Source: Ligustrum vulgare
Lineage: Eukaryota; Streptophyta; Magnoliopsida; Lamiales; Oleaceae
Length of the DNA stretch: 64,000 bases
NCBI GenBank assembly: GCA_963555705.1
Contig: OY743190.1
Location: 11,631,501-11,695,500, forward strand
Direction of reading: 5' to 3'
Under the pieces are notes generated by a model, which saw nothing but the letters and a program-made list of their open reading frames with translations, had not been told where the DNA came from and searched no databases. This document shows, piece after piece, positions 55,006 through 64,000 of the stretch (position 1 is the first letter of the stretch; the number at the start of each line of letters is the position of its first letter). The translations under genes were made by a program, and so were the position numbers.

Positions 55006-57200
55006 ATGAGTAATTTAGATAGTGAGTCCACCAAAGTCGATTCTTGGGGAAGGGGTAATAAGGAATCCATCCTTGACTCTAGTATAGAATCCGGTGAGTC
55101 AGTTTCTGTTAGACGTAACGAACATAACATTTCTTTAACTGCTCAGCCACTTAGGCCGGTTGATGCTACTACAAACATGTATACCTCACGATCACTAGCT
55201 AATCAAAATCAGATTGGTGTCTCTCGTCCGTCCATTCTTTAGCACGGTGGCTATCACCCATCCAAAGTTACCGAAGACGACCTAACCGAATGGAGTTTTA
55301 GATTTAGAATCCCTGAGTCAGTCCTTTTCTTCCTCCCTAGGAAAGACAACCGGGCTGACGAGCCCCCCGAAGGTTGTGTGGAAACCAATAGAATGATGTT
55401 AGAGGTCGGTCTTAGATTACCTTTACCTCGTGTCATAATTGATTTCCTTAGATACTGGGGATTAGCTCCTTCTTAGATCACGCCAAATGGGTGGAGAATT
55501 CTCATTGACTTTTTAGTTATTTGGAATAGGTTAGGGTTCGAAGCACCCCAGCCTAGGGAGTTTGACTCAGTCTTTCAATTACGGGCTGACAGTAAAGATT
55601 CAGGTTGGTACTATCTTATGGTACGGCCACGAACTGGCTGGAATTTAATCGTGGACCTACCAAATTCTATCAGGGGGTGGAGGGACCAATGATTTTATAT
55701 AGGAGGCAGTTGGAAAACTTTGGAGCGAACTGACGATTTGGACTGTCGAAAGGCGCGTTCAATTTCTGTATCATTCAAAACTTTGACCTTCCTTGTTTTT
55801 TTATTCAGATTTCCTCTAATATTAATATTTCCTATCTCGCAGGTCCTATCAATCCAGCTCGTTTAATTGAGTTCGAACAGCGAATACAAAGAGCCCACTA
55901 GGTCCCTGAATTAGAAAGGAGCTTTAGAGAATTGATCGCAGAAGAGAACCTATTCCAGGATGGACTTACGTCAGTTCATCCATCTGCTGATTTTCTTACT
56001 CTCCCGAGTAAGTTGATTTAACTTCTGTTCGTTATCCTTATTTACTTCAACCCTTACATTGATTTATTTGACCTTTCAGAGCTGTCCAAATCAAAGAAGA
56101 AGATCATGGCATTTGAATGATCTGAACTGGTGGGGATCAAGCGTAAAAGGCCAACTACGGGTGGAAAGAAACTACCACCAGGGCTGGGTCCGACGACATC
56201 TTTAGGTTGTCCCAATGAATCCTCTCAGTTTCAATCAAGCTCATCTGGGTTGGGGTACAAAGGTAAGTCAGTCAGCGTTGATCTTCCGATCTTACTTGAG
56301 TATCCTCTTCTCAGTGAAAACCCCCCATCTTTGGGTGAAAAGCTTCCATCCCTGTCAGCCCATTCGGACAATCCAGTTCGGGTGAGTGTTCCTCCTTCTC
56401 CAAAAAGTGATCAAGAAGAGGACTTCACATATATTGGCAAACACAGTGCTCGATCTGCCGAGATGAAGAAATTGAAAGGAAAATTTCCAAAGGCCTTACA
56501 GGATATCAGATCAAGCAAGTGTCCAGGCCCAAATGGTCTCAAAGTTATTCCTACAAGTGTACACAATTCCTTCGACATGATATCCCGGAGCTGGGACAAG
56601 AGGAAAGAGAAAATGGCTACAGATATGGACTTAGTCACAGTAGCTCATTCCTCCTCTGCTTTGCTTAGGGTCGCCCTGAATTATCTGTCGCATGTGAGGG
56701 CGAAAGCTGGCGACCAGATGGACCAGTATGATCAGCTTGTACAGCAGATCATACTTAGTAAAGACCAAAACAAGGTTTTGGAGATCGAGAGAGAAGAGAT
56801 GATGTTTAAGCTTACCAATTTAAAGTCAGAGCTGTTGATAGTTAAGTCTAAGAAGGAGGGACTGAGAGTCAGATCAGAGAGAGAAAAGGTCATAAATGAT
56901 CTTCGATATGAAAATAACGAATTGAAGATCAGACCTGAATCCGACAAAAAGGTCCATGCTAATCTGGGGTCCCAACTGAAAGCAGTCAAGGAAGAACTCC
57001 AGCGAATCCGGACTGATCCGACGTTCATATCTGAAATTATCGATCAATACAAGGAGTTTAAGGAGTACGATGTGGATCATACTGACACATACATTATTGC
57101 TCTGGAGAAGGCCACTGCCCATTTCCAAGAACTCTACCCGACAATCGATACTGGAGCTCTTCTAAAAGACCTGGATAGTCTGAAGATGGAGCAAGCCTAG
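55006..57200 (+). pseudogene. Gypsy element 3 antisense spliced gene (Transposase_28-like, coiled coil)
   Basis: Starts MSNLDSESTKVDSW. Exon 1 (55006 to about 55768) holds RLPLPRVIIDFLRYWGLAPS, ITPNGWRILIDF, DSGWYYLMVRPRTGW and LPNSIRGWRDQ, matching the gypsy-type Transposase_28 pattern. Exon 2 is 55843-56007 (NPARLIEFEQRIQRA), after CTCGCAG and before GTAAGT. Exon 3 is 56080-57200 after TTTCAG. Its open part 56130-57200 is basic, then a coiled coil (REEMMFKLTNLKSELLIVKS, KEELQRIR) and a DQYKEFKEYDVDH segment. Five in-frame stops (near 55240, 55474, 55690, 55898, 56117) each fit a C-to-T change in CAG or CGA. It runs opposite to the integrase remnant of the same element at 62.0-62.3 kb. Role unknown. 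Confidence 0.72.
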
Positions 57201-57559
57201 GCTATGGCTAAGCTGGAGAAGGGAAGCCTTGCTCCACAATAGTTTTCATTAGTGTCAGATCTTCCTCATATGTAATAACTCTTTTCATTAGTGTCAGATC
57301 TTTTGATATATAACAGCTTCCTGATTAATACAATTTGTTATTTTGTTTCTCAATCGAACTCTTTAGTTTCGACTTACCGACCGAACTAAAATAATTAAAC
57401 TTTACTGAAGGAGATACATAGCTAATAAGTTATTGGTTCTTACACAAACAATCATGGGTGGCCTGTTGTAATCAGGTCTTACAGCGAACCACGTCAGTCT
57501 CCTTACAATACACATTGAAACAATTGAAGACTGTATAGATCAATCTTCCAGAGATTTAT
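57201..57559. other. Element 3 non-coding stretch with short repeats
   Basis: TTTTCATTAGTGTCAGATCTT occurs at 57242 and again at 57282. The right end belongs to the tandem array continued at 61409. Confidence 0.5.
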
Positions 57560-58564
57560 TGATAAGATCCCGGATGGGGAATCTCGTCGAACAACGCGGA
57601 ATAACGAAAATAAAACCTAGGAAAGATCTAGATCAGATTTGACGCGGAAAATAAACAAGAATTAAAATACTGGAAAGATAAAATTGACGATAGTACCTTG
57701 ACCCAAGATTTACGACGCGGAGATTGGCGATGCGAAATCGAGATCCAAGGTTTTCGAAACACCACAAGGACTTGTCAATTTCCTTGATAAGATTCCAATT
57801 GGAAACGCCACAAATATTCTCGGGAATATTCGATAAGTTCAACCCCACAAATATTTCGAAATATTTGATAAGTCGGATTTGTTCTCGAAGAAAATCAAAG
57901 GGACTCCTCAACCTTTCAATTGGAGAAAACTCTCTCAACTTTATTAATCTCAAAACTCAAACTAAACTATTTTTTACAATGAATGGAAATGACTATAAAT
58001 AAGCAAAATAACCTAGCATCAAATTTACTCAAAATGGAATTCTAATTAGACTAAAATACTAAATTAGGCAAATAACTTAAAAACAAAAAAAAAAGGAATA
58101 AAATAATTAAAATTCCGGAAGATCTGGCGCTACTCAATTACGGCCGTGAATAATTCTTTTACGGCCGTAATGGTCTCTCTGATTCAAAACTGTACCATCA
58201 GTTACGGCCGTGACGAATCTCTTATGGCCGTGAAAATGTCCCTTTTTGAATGTTACGACCGTAACTTCCAAGCTTACGGCCGTAAGCCTCATTCTGCCAA
58301 AATTCATCCTTTTTCTTAGATAATTTGTTACGGCAGTGATAGTAAGTGTTACGGCCGTGAATATATGGGTTACGGCCGTGAAGGTCCTCTTTTACGGCCG
58401 TAAGGTATTTTCTCCCCAAATTACATCTTTTACTCGGCTCGTCTTGATCCGTCCCTCTTCTCGGCCCGATCTCAACATGGAACTTGCTCCGTTTTGAACG
58501 TAGATCATTGTCATATTGCCGATGGGTCGAATTCACCCTTTGATACCTGGTCCGGATTATATCA
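57560..58564 (-). repeat. Element B 3' LTR
   Basis: Plus-strand ends TGATAAGATCCCGGATGG and GGATTATATCA, 1005 bases. It carries about ten ACGGCCGT-type palindromes at 58138-58405. Confidence 0.9.
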
Positions 58565-58593
58565 TACTCCTTCTCTTGAAAAGGATTCAACCT

Positions 58594-60032
58594 CTAATCC
58601 AATTTTGGTAGGCCTTTCAAACTCCTCCTGCTTTTCTGGGCTCGATGATCATGTTTAGGCCCCGTGCTTGCTTTCAACCTTTTGGGCTGCCCATTTTCCT
58701 TCTTCAACTTTCTCGGCCTTTTGGGCTGCTCATTTGAGCCAACAAGTTTCTTTCCTGTTTTAAGCTCATGGTTTGACTTCGGTACTTGTAAAACAGATTT
58801 TAAAGAACTGTGGAGGGGGTTGTTAACGTGAGTAAGTGCAAATAGACTCATTTTTGTGGTAGACTCTATTTTCTTTTGTTTTTTGCACTCAGTCTCTCCT
58901 TTTTCTGAGGTTTGAACCTCAACCCTCTTATCTTTATTTTTCACTCTCTCTCCTTTTTCTGAGGTCATGGCCTCATCTCTCTTTTCTTTAATTTCCACTC
59001 CCTCTCTTTTTTCTGAGGTCGTGGCCTCAACTCTCTTATTTATCCCCTCAAACTCACTTTTCACTTTCAATTGATCTTTCAGGGCTTCAGTTGGAGATAG
59101 TGGCATTAGAGTAAACTTTTTCCCCCCTTTTACCAAGCTGTATCTATTCGTATACCCATCATGTAGCATAGCCCTTTCATGTTGCCAAGGTCTCCCCAAC
59201 AGTATGTGACTAATTTGTGTTAGCACCACGTCACAAATTACCTCATCAGAATACCTACCAAAAGAAAATGCCACTAAAGCCTGTCTCTTCACCTTAACTT
59301 CCCCTGACTCAGTCAACCATTGTAATTATAAGGCGTTGGATGTTTCGTTAAAGGTAAGCCTAATTTTTCCTCCAACATTGTACTAACTACATTAGTGCAA
59401 CTTTCCCCGTCAATCACCAAGCTACAAACTTTTTCATCCACTAAGCATCTAGTGCGAAAAATATTATCCCTTTGCCCATCCACATTTTCCAAAACATTCA
59501 CCTTACGCTTAACGCTAAGAGCATTCCTATCAATAATTGACTTATCCACCACGACACTTTTCGCCCCTTCACTATCACACCTAACCTTTTTACGTGGACA
59601 ATCAAGTGCAATGTGACCCCGTTCCAAACATTTAAAGCACTTAATATTTTTATCCTTAAGAGACTTGGAATCAGAATTATTTTTACCTTTAGTTGTCGGT
59701 TCCTCCCTCCTTTTGTGAACATGATCACTACTCTCCCACTTTGATCGATGTGACTTTGCTTCTTCCTTTCCCCTCAATGACCTGTCATCCAACCCATCTC
59801 CAAACCTAGCATGACATTCAGGCCTTCTAGCTTTAGAATCCGTCCTAGATTGCTCCTTTTGTAGTTGGGAAATAATTGCTTCCCTCCTATCCATCTTAGC
59901 CATTAACTTCTCGACTTGTTCCTGCATGACCTCCAAAAACTTTAGATTCTTTTTGTCACCTGATGAGGAAGATGATGAAGATTTCTCCCTGCGAGACATT
60001 TTAGTTCTCAAAAGAATTAAAATATTCCCCAC
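58594..60032 (-). pseudogene. Element B gag-protease, single-base frameshift
   Basis: The first frame (60032-59313, 239 residues) starts near MSRREKSSSSSSSGDKKN, has a basic coiled N-terminal part, a CCHC zinc knuckle CFKCLERGHIALDCPRKK, and a protease beginning RTRCLVDEKVCSLVIDGESC, where the active triad reads DGE. The second frame (59316-58594) continues LTESGEVKVKRQALVAFSFG, ILLGRPWQHERAMLHDGYTN. The two halves would be continuous if one base were present near 59335, where the family has PYxLQWL. The C-terminal part is a Lys/Glu-rich repeat (KREGVEIKEKRDEAMTSEKG). The particle and its maturation would rely on this product; RT and integrase must come from another element. Confidence 0.82.
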
Positions 60033-60411
60033 GTGTTTATACTCAATCGTGTATCACACTCAATCCCCTTCCAAGAATTTCAAGAAACAATTCGAGAACT
60101 CAATCAAGGGTAGGACACAATAAGACACGAGTAAGAACAAGAAAATTTGAAAATTTAGACAAATTCCGAATATTCGGGGACAGATGGAATTTTTTCGTTT
60201 TTTTTTTAATCTTCTGCCAGAAAATTGGACTACGAGTATGGCAGAAAAAACGGAACTGGATTCGGACGAAAAACGAACAAGAAAAACACTTTTGAATTTT
60301 TGGGACTGACTCTTATGGATCAAACTGGAAAAAATTATGACTGACACGAAGAACGCGAAGAACAAGAAAATCAAGAAATAACAAGAAACACAAGAATCTG
60401 AAATAGATCCA

Positions 60412-60426
60412 AGCTCTGATACCAGA
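60412..60426 (-). promoter_or_regulatory. Primer-binding site of element B
   Basis: The minus strand reads TCTGGTATCAGAGCT right after the 5' LTR, complementary to the 3' end of initiator tRNA-Met. Confidence 0.8.
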
Positions 60427-61408
60427 TGATAAGATCCCGGACGGGGAATCTCGTCGAAGAACGCGGAATAACGAAAATAAAACTTAGGAAAGATTTAGAT
60501 CAGATTTGACGCGGAAAATAAACAAGAATTAAAATACTGAAAAGATAAAATTAACGATAGGACCTTGACCCAAGATTTACGACGCGAAGATTGGCGATGC
60601 GAAATCGAGATCCAAGGTTTTCGAAACACCACAAGGACTTGTCAATTTCCTTGATAAGATTCTAATTGGAAACGCCACAAATATTCTCGCGAATATTCGA
60701 TAAGTTCAACGCCACAAATATTTCGCAATATTTGATAAGTCGGATTTGTTCTCGAAGAACATCAAAGAGACTCCTCAACCTTTCAATTGGAGAAAACTCT
60801 CTCAACTTTATTAATCTCAAAACTCAAACTAAACTGTTTTTTACAATGAATGGAAATGACTATAAATAAGCAAAATAACCTAGCATCTAATTTACTCAAA
60901 ATAGAATTCTAATTAGACTAAAATACTAAATTAGGCAAATAACTTAAAAACCCAAAAAAAGGAATAAAATAATTAAAATTCTGGAAAATCTGGCACTGCT
61001 CAATTATGGCCGTGAATAATTCTTTTACGGCCGTAATGGTCTATCTGATTCAAAACTGTACCATCAGTTACGGCCGTGACGAATCTCTTACGGCCATGAA
61101 AATGTCCCTTTTTGAATGTTACGACCGTAACTTCCAAGCTTACGGCCGTAAGCCTCGTTTTGCCAAAATTCATCCTTTTTCTTCGATAATTTGTTACGGC
61201 CGTGAATATATGGGTTACGGCCATGAAGGTCCTTTTTTACGGCCGTAAGGTATTTTCTACCCAAATTACATCTTTTACTCGGCTCGGCTTGATCCGTCCT
61301 CTTCTCGGCCCGATCTCAACATGAAACTTGCTCCGTTTTGCACGTAGATCATTGTCATATTGCCGATGGCTCGACTTCACCCATCGATGCCTGATCCAGA
61401 TCATATCA
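60427..61408 (-). repeat. Element B 5' LTR
   Basis: 982 bases, partner of 57560-58564. About nine ACGGCCGT-type palindromes at 61003-61250. Confidence 0.9.
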
Positions 61409-61612
61409 TTTATTCATCCGACCATATGCCCAGGACCTAAAGTTGTTAGGTCATTTTTTCAATAGGATGATCTCAGAAAGATTTACTCCAACCATATGTG
61501 CACGATCCGAAGCAACTACGTTGTTTTTCATAGGATAATCTCTCAGAAATTTATTTAGCACCCCATATGTGCACGACCTGAAGCAATTAGGTCGTTTTCA
61601 TGATTTTTTTTT
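61409..61612. repeat. Tandem repeat of about 70 bases in element 3
   Basis: CCATATG starts units at 61422, 61492 and 61563, each followed by GACC.GAAG.AATTAGGTCGTTT-like sequence and TAGGATAATCTCTCAGAAATT. The array began to the left of element B (the phrase before 57559 matches the unit start). Confidence 0.85.
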
Positions 61613-61750
61613 TTTAGGTTTGCTCGTTAGAGTTTAGTCGGCTATCATTTTTGATGCTCGAATAATTTCTCGTATTTAAATTGAAGACCTATTGAAGGTT
61701 CGGAGAAACTTGTCAATCTTGTTATAACAAGAATTATGGGGCGAGTAGCC

Positions 61751-61908
61751 TGAGGTCCTAAAGAATTCGTGAATTTCGTTATGACGGACCTAATTGGTGC
61801 GTAACTGAGGTCCTAAGGAATTCGTAAATTTCGTTATGACAGACCAAATTGGTACGTAACTGAGGTCCTAAGGAATTCGTAAATTCCGTTATGACGGACC
61901 AAATTGGA
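61751..61908. repeat. 55-base tandem repeat, three units
   Basis: TGAGGTCCTAAGGAATTCGT starts at 61751, 61806 and 61861, with few differences between units. Confidence 0.93.
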
Positions 61909-62016
61909 TTCATGATCTTGATTAATGCGAAACGATTTCTTATTTATCATAAATTTTTTCTAGCACGTTGGTCATTACATATATCGAAAAGATTATTGAA
62001 AATATTTGTTTAGATG

Positions 62017-62283
62017 TTCTGCATTCCATGGGTGAGCTAACACTTTCCCTTCTAGATTTTCCAGTTCATATTCTCCATTGGGTAGAGTCTTGGCGACTTT
62101 ATACGGGCCTTCCCACAAAGTAGCGAGTGATCCTGACTTAGTATCTTTAGTGGATAGGAACACCTTTCTAAGTACCAGATCTCCTACATGGAACTTCCAT
62201 CCTTTGACCTTGTTATTGTAATATCTGGAACTCCTTTGTTTGTAGGATGCATTTTTTAGTCCGACTCGAGTCTCTTTTCTTCT
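62017..62283 (-). pseudogene. Gypsy element 3 integrase C-terminus
   Basis: Minus-strand frames give GDLVLRKVFLSTKDTKSGSL and ATLWEGPYKVAKTLPNGEYE, then LAHPWNAEHL, the GPY module and end of a Tat/gypsy integrase. It is cut upstream at about 62283, where a different LTR-like sequence starts. The rest of pol is not in the window. Confidence 0.75.
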
Positions 62284-62716
62284 GTAACGCCTCGAGTTAT
62301 AAATACCCGGTTCACCACGTCATCGTCTGATCCAACTTTTAAATTAATATTTTAGCGGAAGAAATAACTGAAATTCATTTTTGGCAACATAAATAAATTG
62401 TAATGGTCGATAAAATTTAAAATCATTATGAAACAATTCGAAATAATAAATCGAGCCATTAATATTGTAATACAATTGACGATATGATAATTTCTCAAAT
62501 AATTGAAATTCTCAAAATTATCCAATGTTTGGAAATACGGGTCATTAAAATAAGATTTTCAACCATTTAACAACTATTGCCACAATCATCCATCACTTGC
62601 CACCCTCTCCGAAATCTGCAAATATTGTTAAAATAGACATGAGTATTTCTATAGAAATACTCAGTAGACTCATCGTCAATTAATTAATCTACGATTTAAT
62701 TGAACATGTAAATGCA

Positions 62717-62930
62717 GGTTCTTTAGAAATCATAGGGTGTGGGTTGATCTTCTCGTGCATTAAAGCACATGGCTTCTCTTTGTAGGCTTTTTAAAATCAT
62801 AGGGTGTGGGTTGTTCTTCTTGTGCATTAAAGTACGTGACTTCTCTTTGAAAATTCATAGGCTCTTTAAAATCATCGGGTGTGGGTTGCTCTTTCTTCTC
62901 ATACACATAAGGCACATAAGTTATGCATAA
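62717..62930. repeat. Tandem repeat, about 67-75 bases, 2.5 units
   Basis: AAATCATAGGGTGTGGGTTG recurs at about 62728, 62795 and (with ATCATCGGGTG) 62871, each followed by CTT..GTGCATTAAAG.AC.TG.CTTCTC in the full units. Confidence 0.85.
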
Positions 62931-63239
62931 AATCATCATTTAGCTCGCAAGATATTCTCTTCTTTCTTTCTCATGTATAAAGCATATAAGTTATGACAAT
63001 CATAACAACATAAATATTTCCGAAGAAATACATTCTTGTCTCTTTTCATAAAAATGACTTTCACATAAGTCACATAACATAGACATTCACATGCAATCAT
63101 AATTTAAATCAATTAATAGGGGCGAGTCTACCTTAAACTTAACGAGTGTGGTTGAGCGGGAATGACTTCAATCTTTCAAATCTCCGTACGCCTCGTCTAG
63201 CCAATTAGAAAATAAGTTAAATAGTCTTTTGAAATTTAT

Positions 63240-63540
63240 AGTTTAAAATGATAAATTACAACTTGGGGACTGAAATTGATGATTTAAAAGTTAAGGGACT
63301 AAAATGAGTAATTTGAAAGTTGATGGACAAAAGTGAATACTTTGAAAGTTCAGGGACTAAAATGAATAATTTGAAAGTTGATGGACTAAAATGATAACTT
63401 GAAATTTGAGGGACTAAAATGAATAATGTGAAAGTTGAGGGACTAAAATGAATAATTTGAAAGCTGAGGGACTAAAATGAATATTTTTAAACTTGAGGGA
63501 CTAAAATGTAAATTTTCAAAACTTTGGGTTGAAACTCAAA
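63240..63540. repeat. Short tandem array, about 25-28 base period
   Basis: Around ten units of GAGGGACTAAAATGAATAAT with TTGAAAGTT spacers, degrading towards 63700. Confidence 0.92.
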
Positions 63541-64000
63541 ATGGATATTAAATTGTGGGGATTGAAATAAGTTATTTTAGAAATGAAGGGCTTATTAAAA
63601 TTATTTGGAACTTAAGGGGCTGAAATCATAGGTTTTAAAACTATAGGGACCGATTTAAATCATTTTACAAACTTGGGGACTAAGCTGCAAATTCAAAAAA
63701 ATTAAAAATATTAAAATCTTTACTCTCTCTCTCTCATTTCACGATCAGAGAGGCGAAAGGGAGGAGGTGCGATCGACGGCGAAAATTGGGGAAACCCGGT
63801 GCTACAGCTGGCGGTGTGCCGGTGAGACGTCGCCGGCAGGTGGAGGCGAGCGGCGACAAGGGAGGAGTCCAGGTTTGTGCTAGTTTGGTTGTAAGACCGG
63901 ATCCAAAAAGAGGCTTGAATCACGATTTTGGCTGCGAAATCCGGCGGCAATTCCAGTCTAGGGATGAGGTAGGTATTTGGGCTTCTATTTCTGGGATTTT

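Larger units (their letters stand above)
57560..61408 (-). mobile_element. Pol-less LTR retrotransposon with gag and protease (element B)
   Basis: LTRs are 57560-58564 and 60427-61408, flanked by a perfect TTTAT duplication (57555-57559 and 61409-61413). On the minus strand: 5' LTR, primer site (60424-60412), gag-protease in two overlapping frames (60032-58594), polypurine AAGAGAAGGAGTA (58577-58565), 3' LTR. No RT, RNase H or integrase. It sits inside the third Tat-like element. LTRs are similar apart from a few per cent of changes and one about 28-base indel between palindrome copies, so it is among the youngest insertions here. Confidence 0.92.
62284..64000 (-). repeat. LTR-like sequence of a large gypsy element, incomplete at the window edge
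   Basis: On the plus strand it begins TGTAACGCCTCGAGTTATAA, so on the minus strand it ends GGCGTTACA, as many plant gypsy LTRs do. It holds two tandem arrays (62717-62930; 63240-63540) and a GC-rich CT/GA-flanked stretch at 63720-63960 whose minus-strand frame is rich in Ser/Pro/Arg and is not called as a gene. The other boundary lies beyond 64000. It could also be a solo LTR. Confidence 0.45.

Noticed and set aside
63720..63950. 76-codon minus-strand frame at the GC-rich window end
   Set aside because: Low-complexity Ser/Pro/Arg product within the LTR-like region; no domain and incomplete context at the window edge.
62700..64000. CRISPR-like spaced repeats
   Set aside because: The units are contiguous, degenerate tandem repeats in a plant LTR-like sequence, with no unique spacers.

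Overview
This window is nuclear DNA of a flowering plant, most likely a eudicot. It is very AT-rich outside the repeats, has AT, TTA and GATA microsatellites, carries one intron-containing plant gene, and is otherwise a stack of nested transposable elements. No bacterial operon, CRISPR array, rRNA or complete tRNA was seen. The species cannot be resolved from what is visible.

Left part (1-11.5 kb): a decayed Ty1/copia element on the minus strand (1336-10116, with a 5-base target duplication matching at 4 of 5 positions) is split by two Helitron-like insertions, one in its 3' LTR (1658-4919) and one in its gag (6141-9213). Related Helitron fragments lie at 10.54-11.47 kb and, inverted, at 17.95-18.98 kb.

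Gene island (11.8-12.8 kb): the only convincing host gene is a two-exon minus-strand gene for a small protein with EAR-type (DLNL) motifs and a C-terminal paired CPxC segment, resembling plant GIR/GIR-like repressors. It is followed by a 0.95 kb G-poor minisatellite that contains a fragment of a plastid trnK 3' exon, a GC-rich coding-like island, and a hAT transposase fragment.

Retrotransposon nest (20.7-64 kb): a second copia element (RT-RNaseH at 20.7-22.6, integrase at 22.6-24.7, protease and zinc knuckle at 36.7-37.3 kb, all minus) is split by a 12.0 kb Ty3/gypsy element of the Tat type (24684-36689, plus strand; near-matching target duplication, dual RNase H). Three hAT-type non-autonomous elements with 8-base target duplications interrupt coding parts of these two elements. 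Further right are a gag-only LTR element (37.86-40.53), a long-inverted-repeat element (41.07-42.11), a second Tat element (42.84-51.6, minus), a 2.1 kb LTR of another family (51.70-53.82), and a third Tat-like element (about 54-62.3, minus). The third one is split by a pol-less gag-protease element (57560-61408) with a perfect TTTAT duplication. The window ends in another LTR-like sequence.

The most interesting signals are these. All three Tat-type elements carry, opposite to gag-pol, a gene with its own TATA box and GT-AG introns; one internal exon is exactly 135 bp in two diverged copies. Different LTR families carry arrays of 12-base palindromes (TTACGGCCGTAA or GGTGTCGACACC). A Helitron insertion is resolved to the base. 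Most element genes are broken, often by stops that fit C-to-T transitions.
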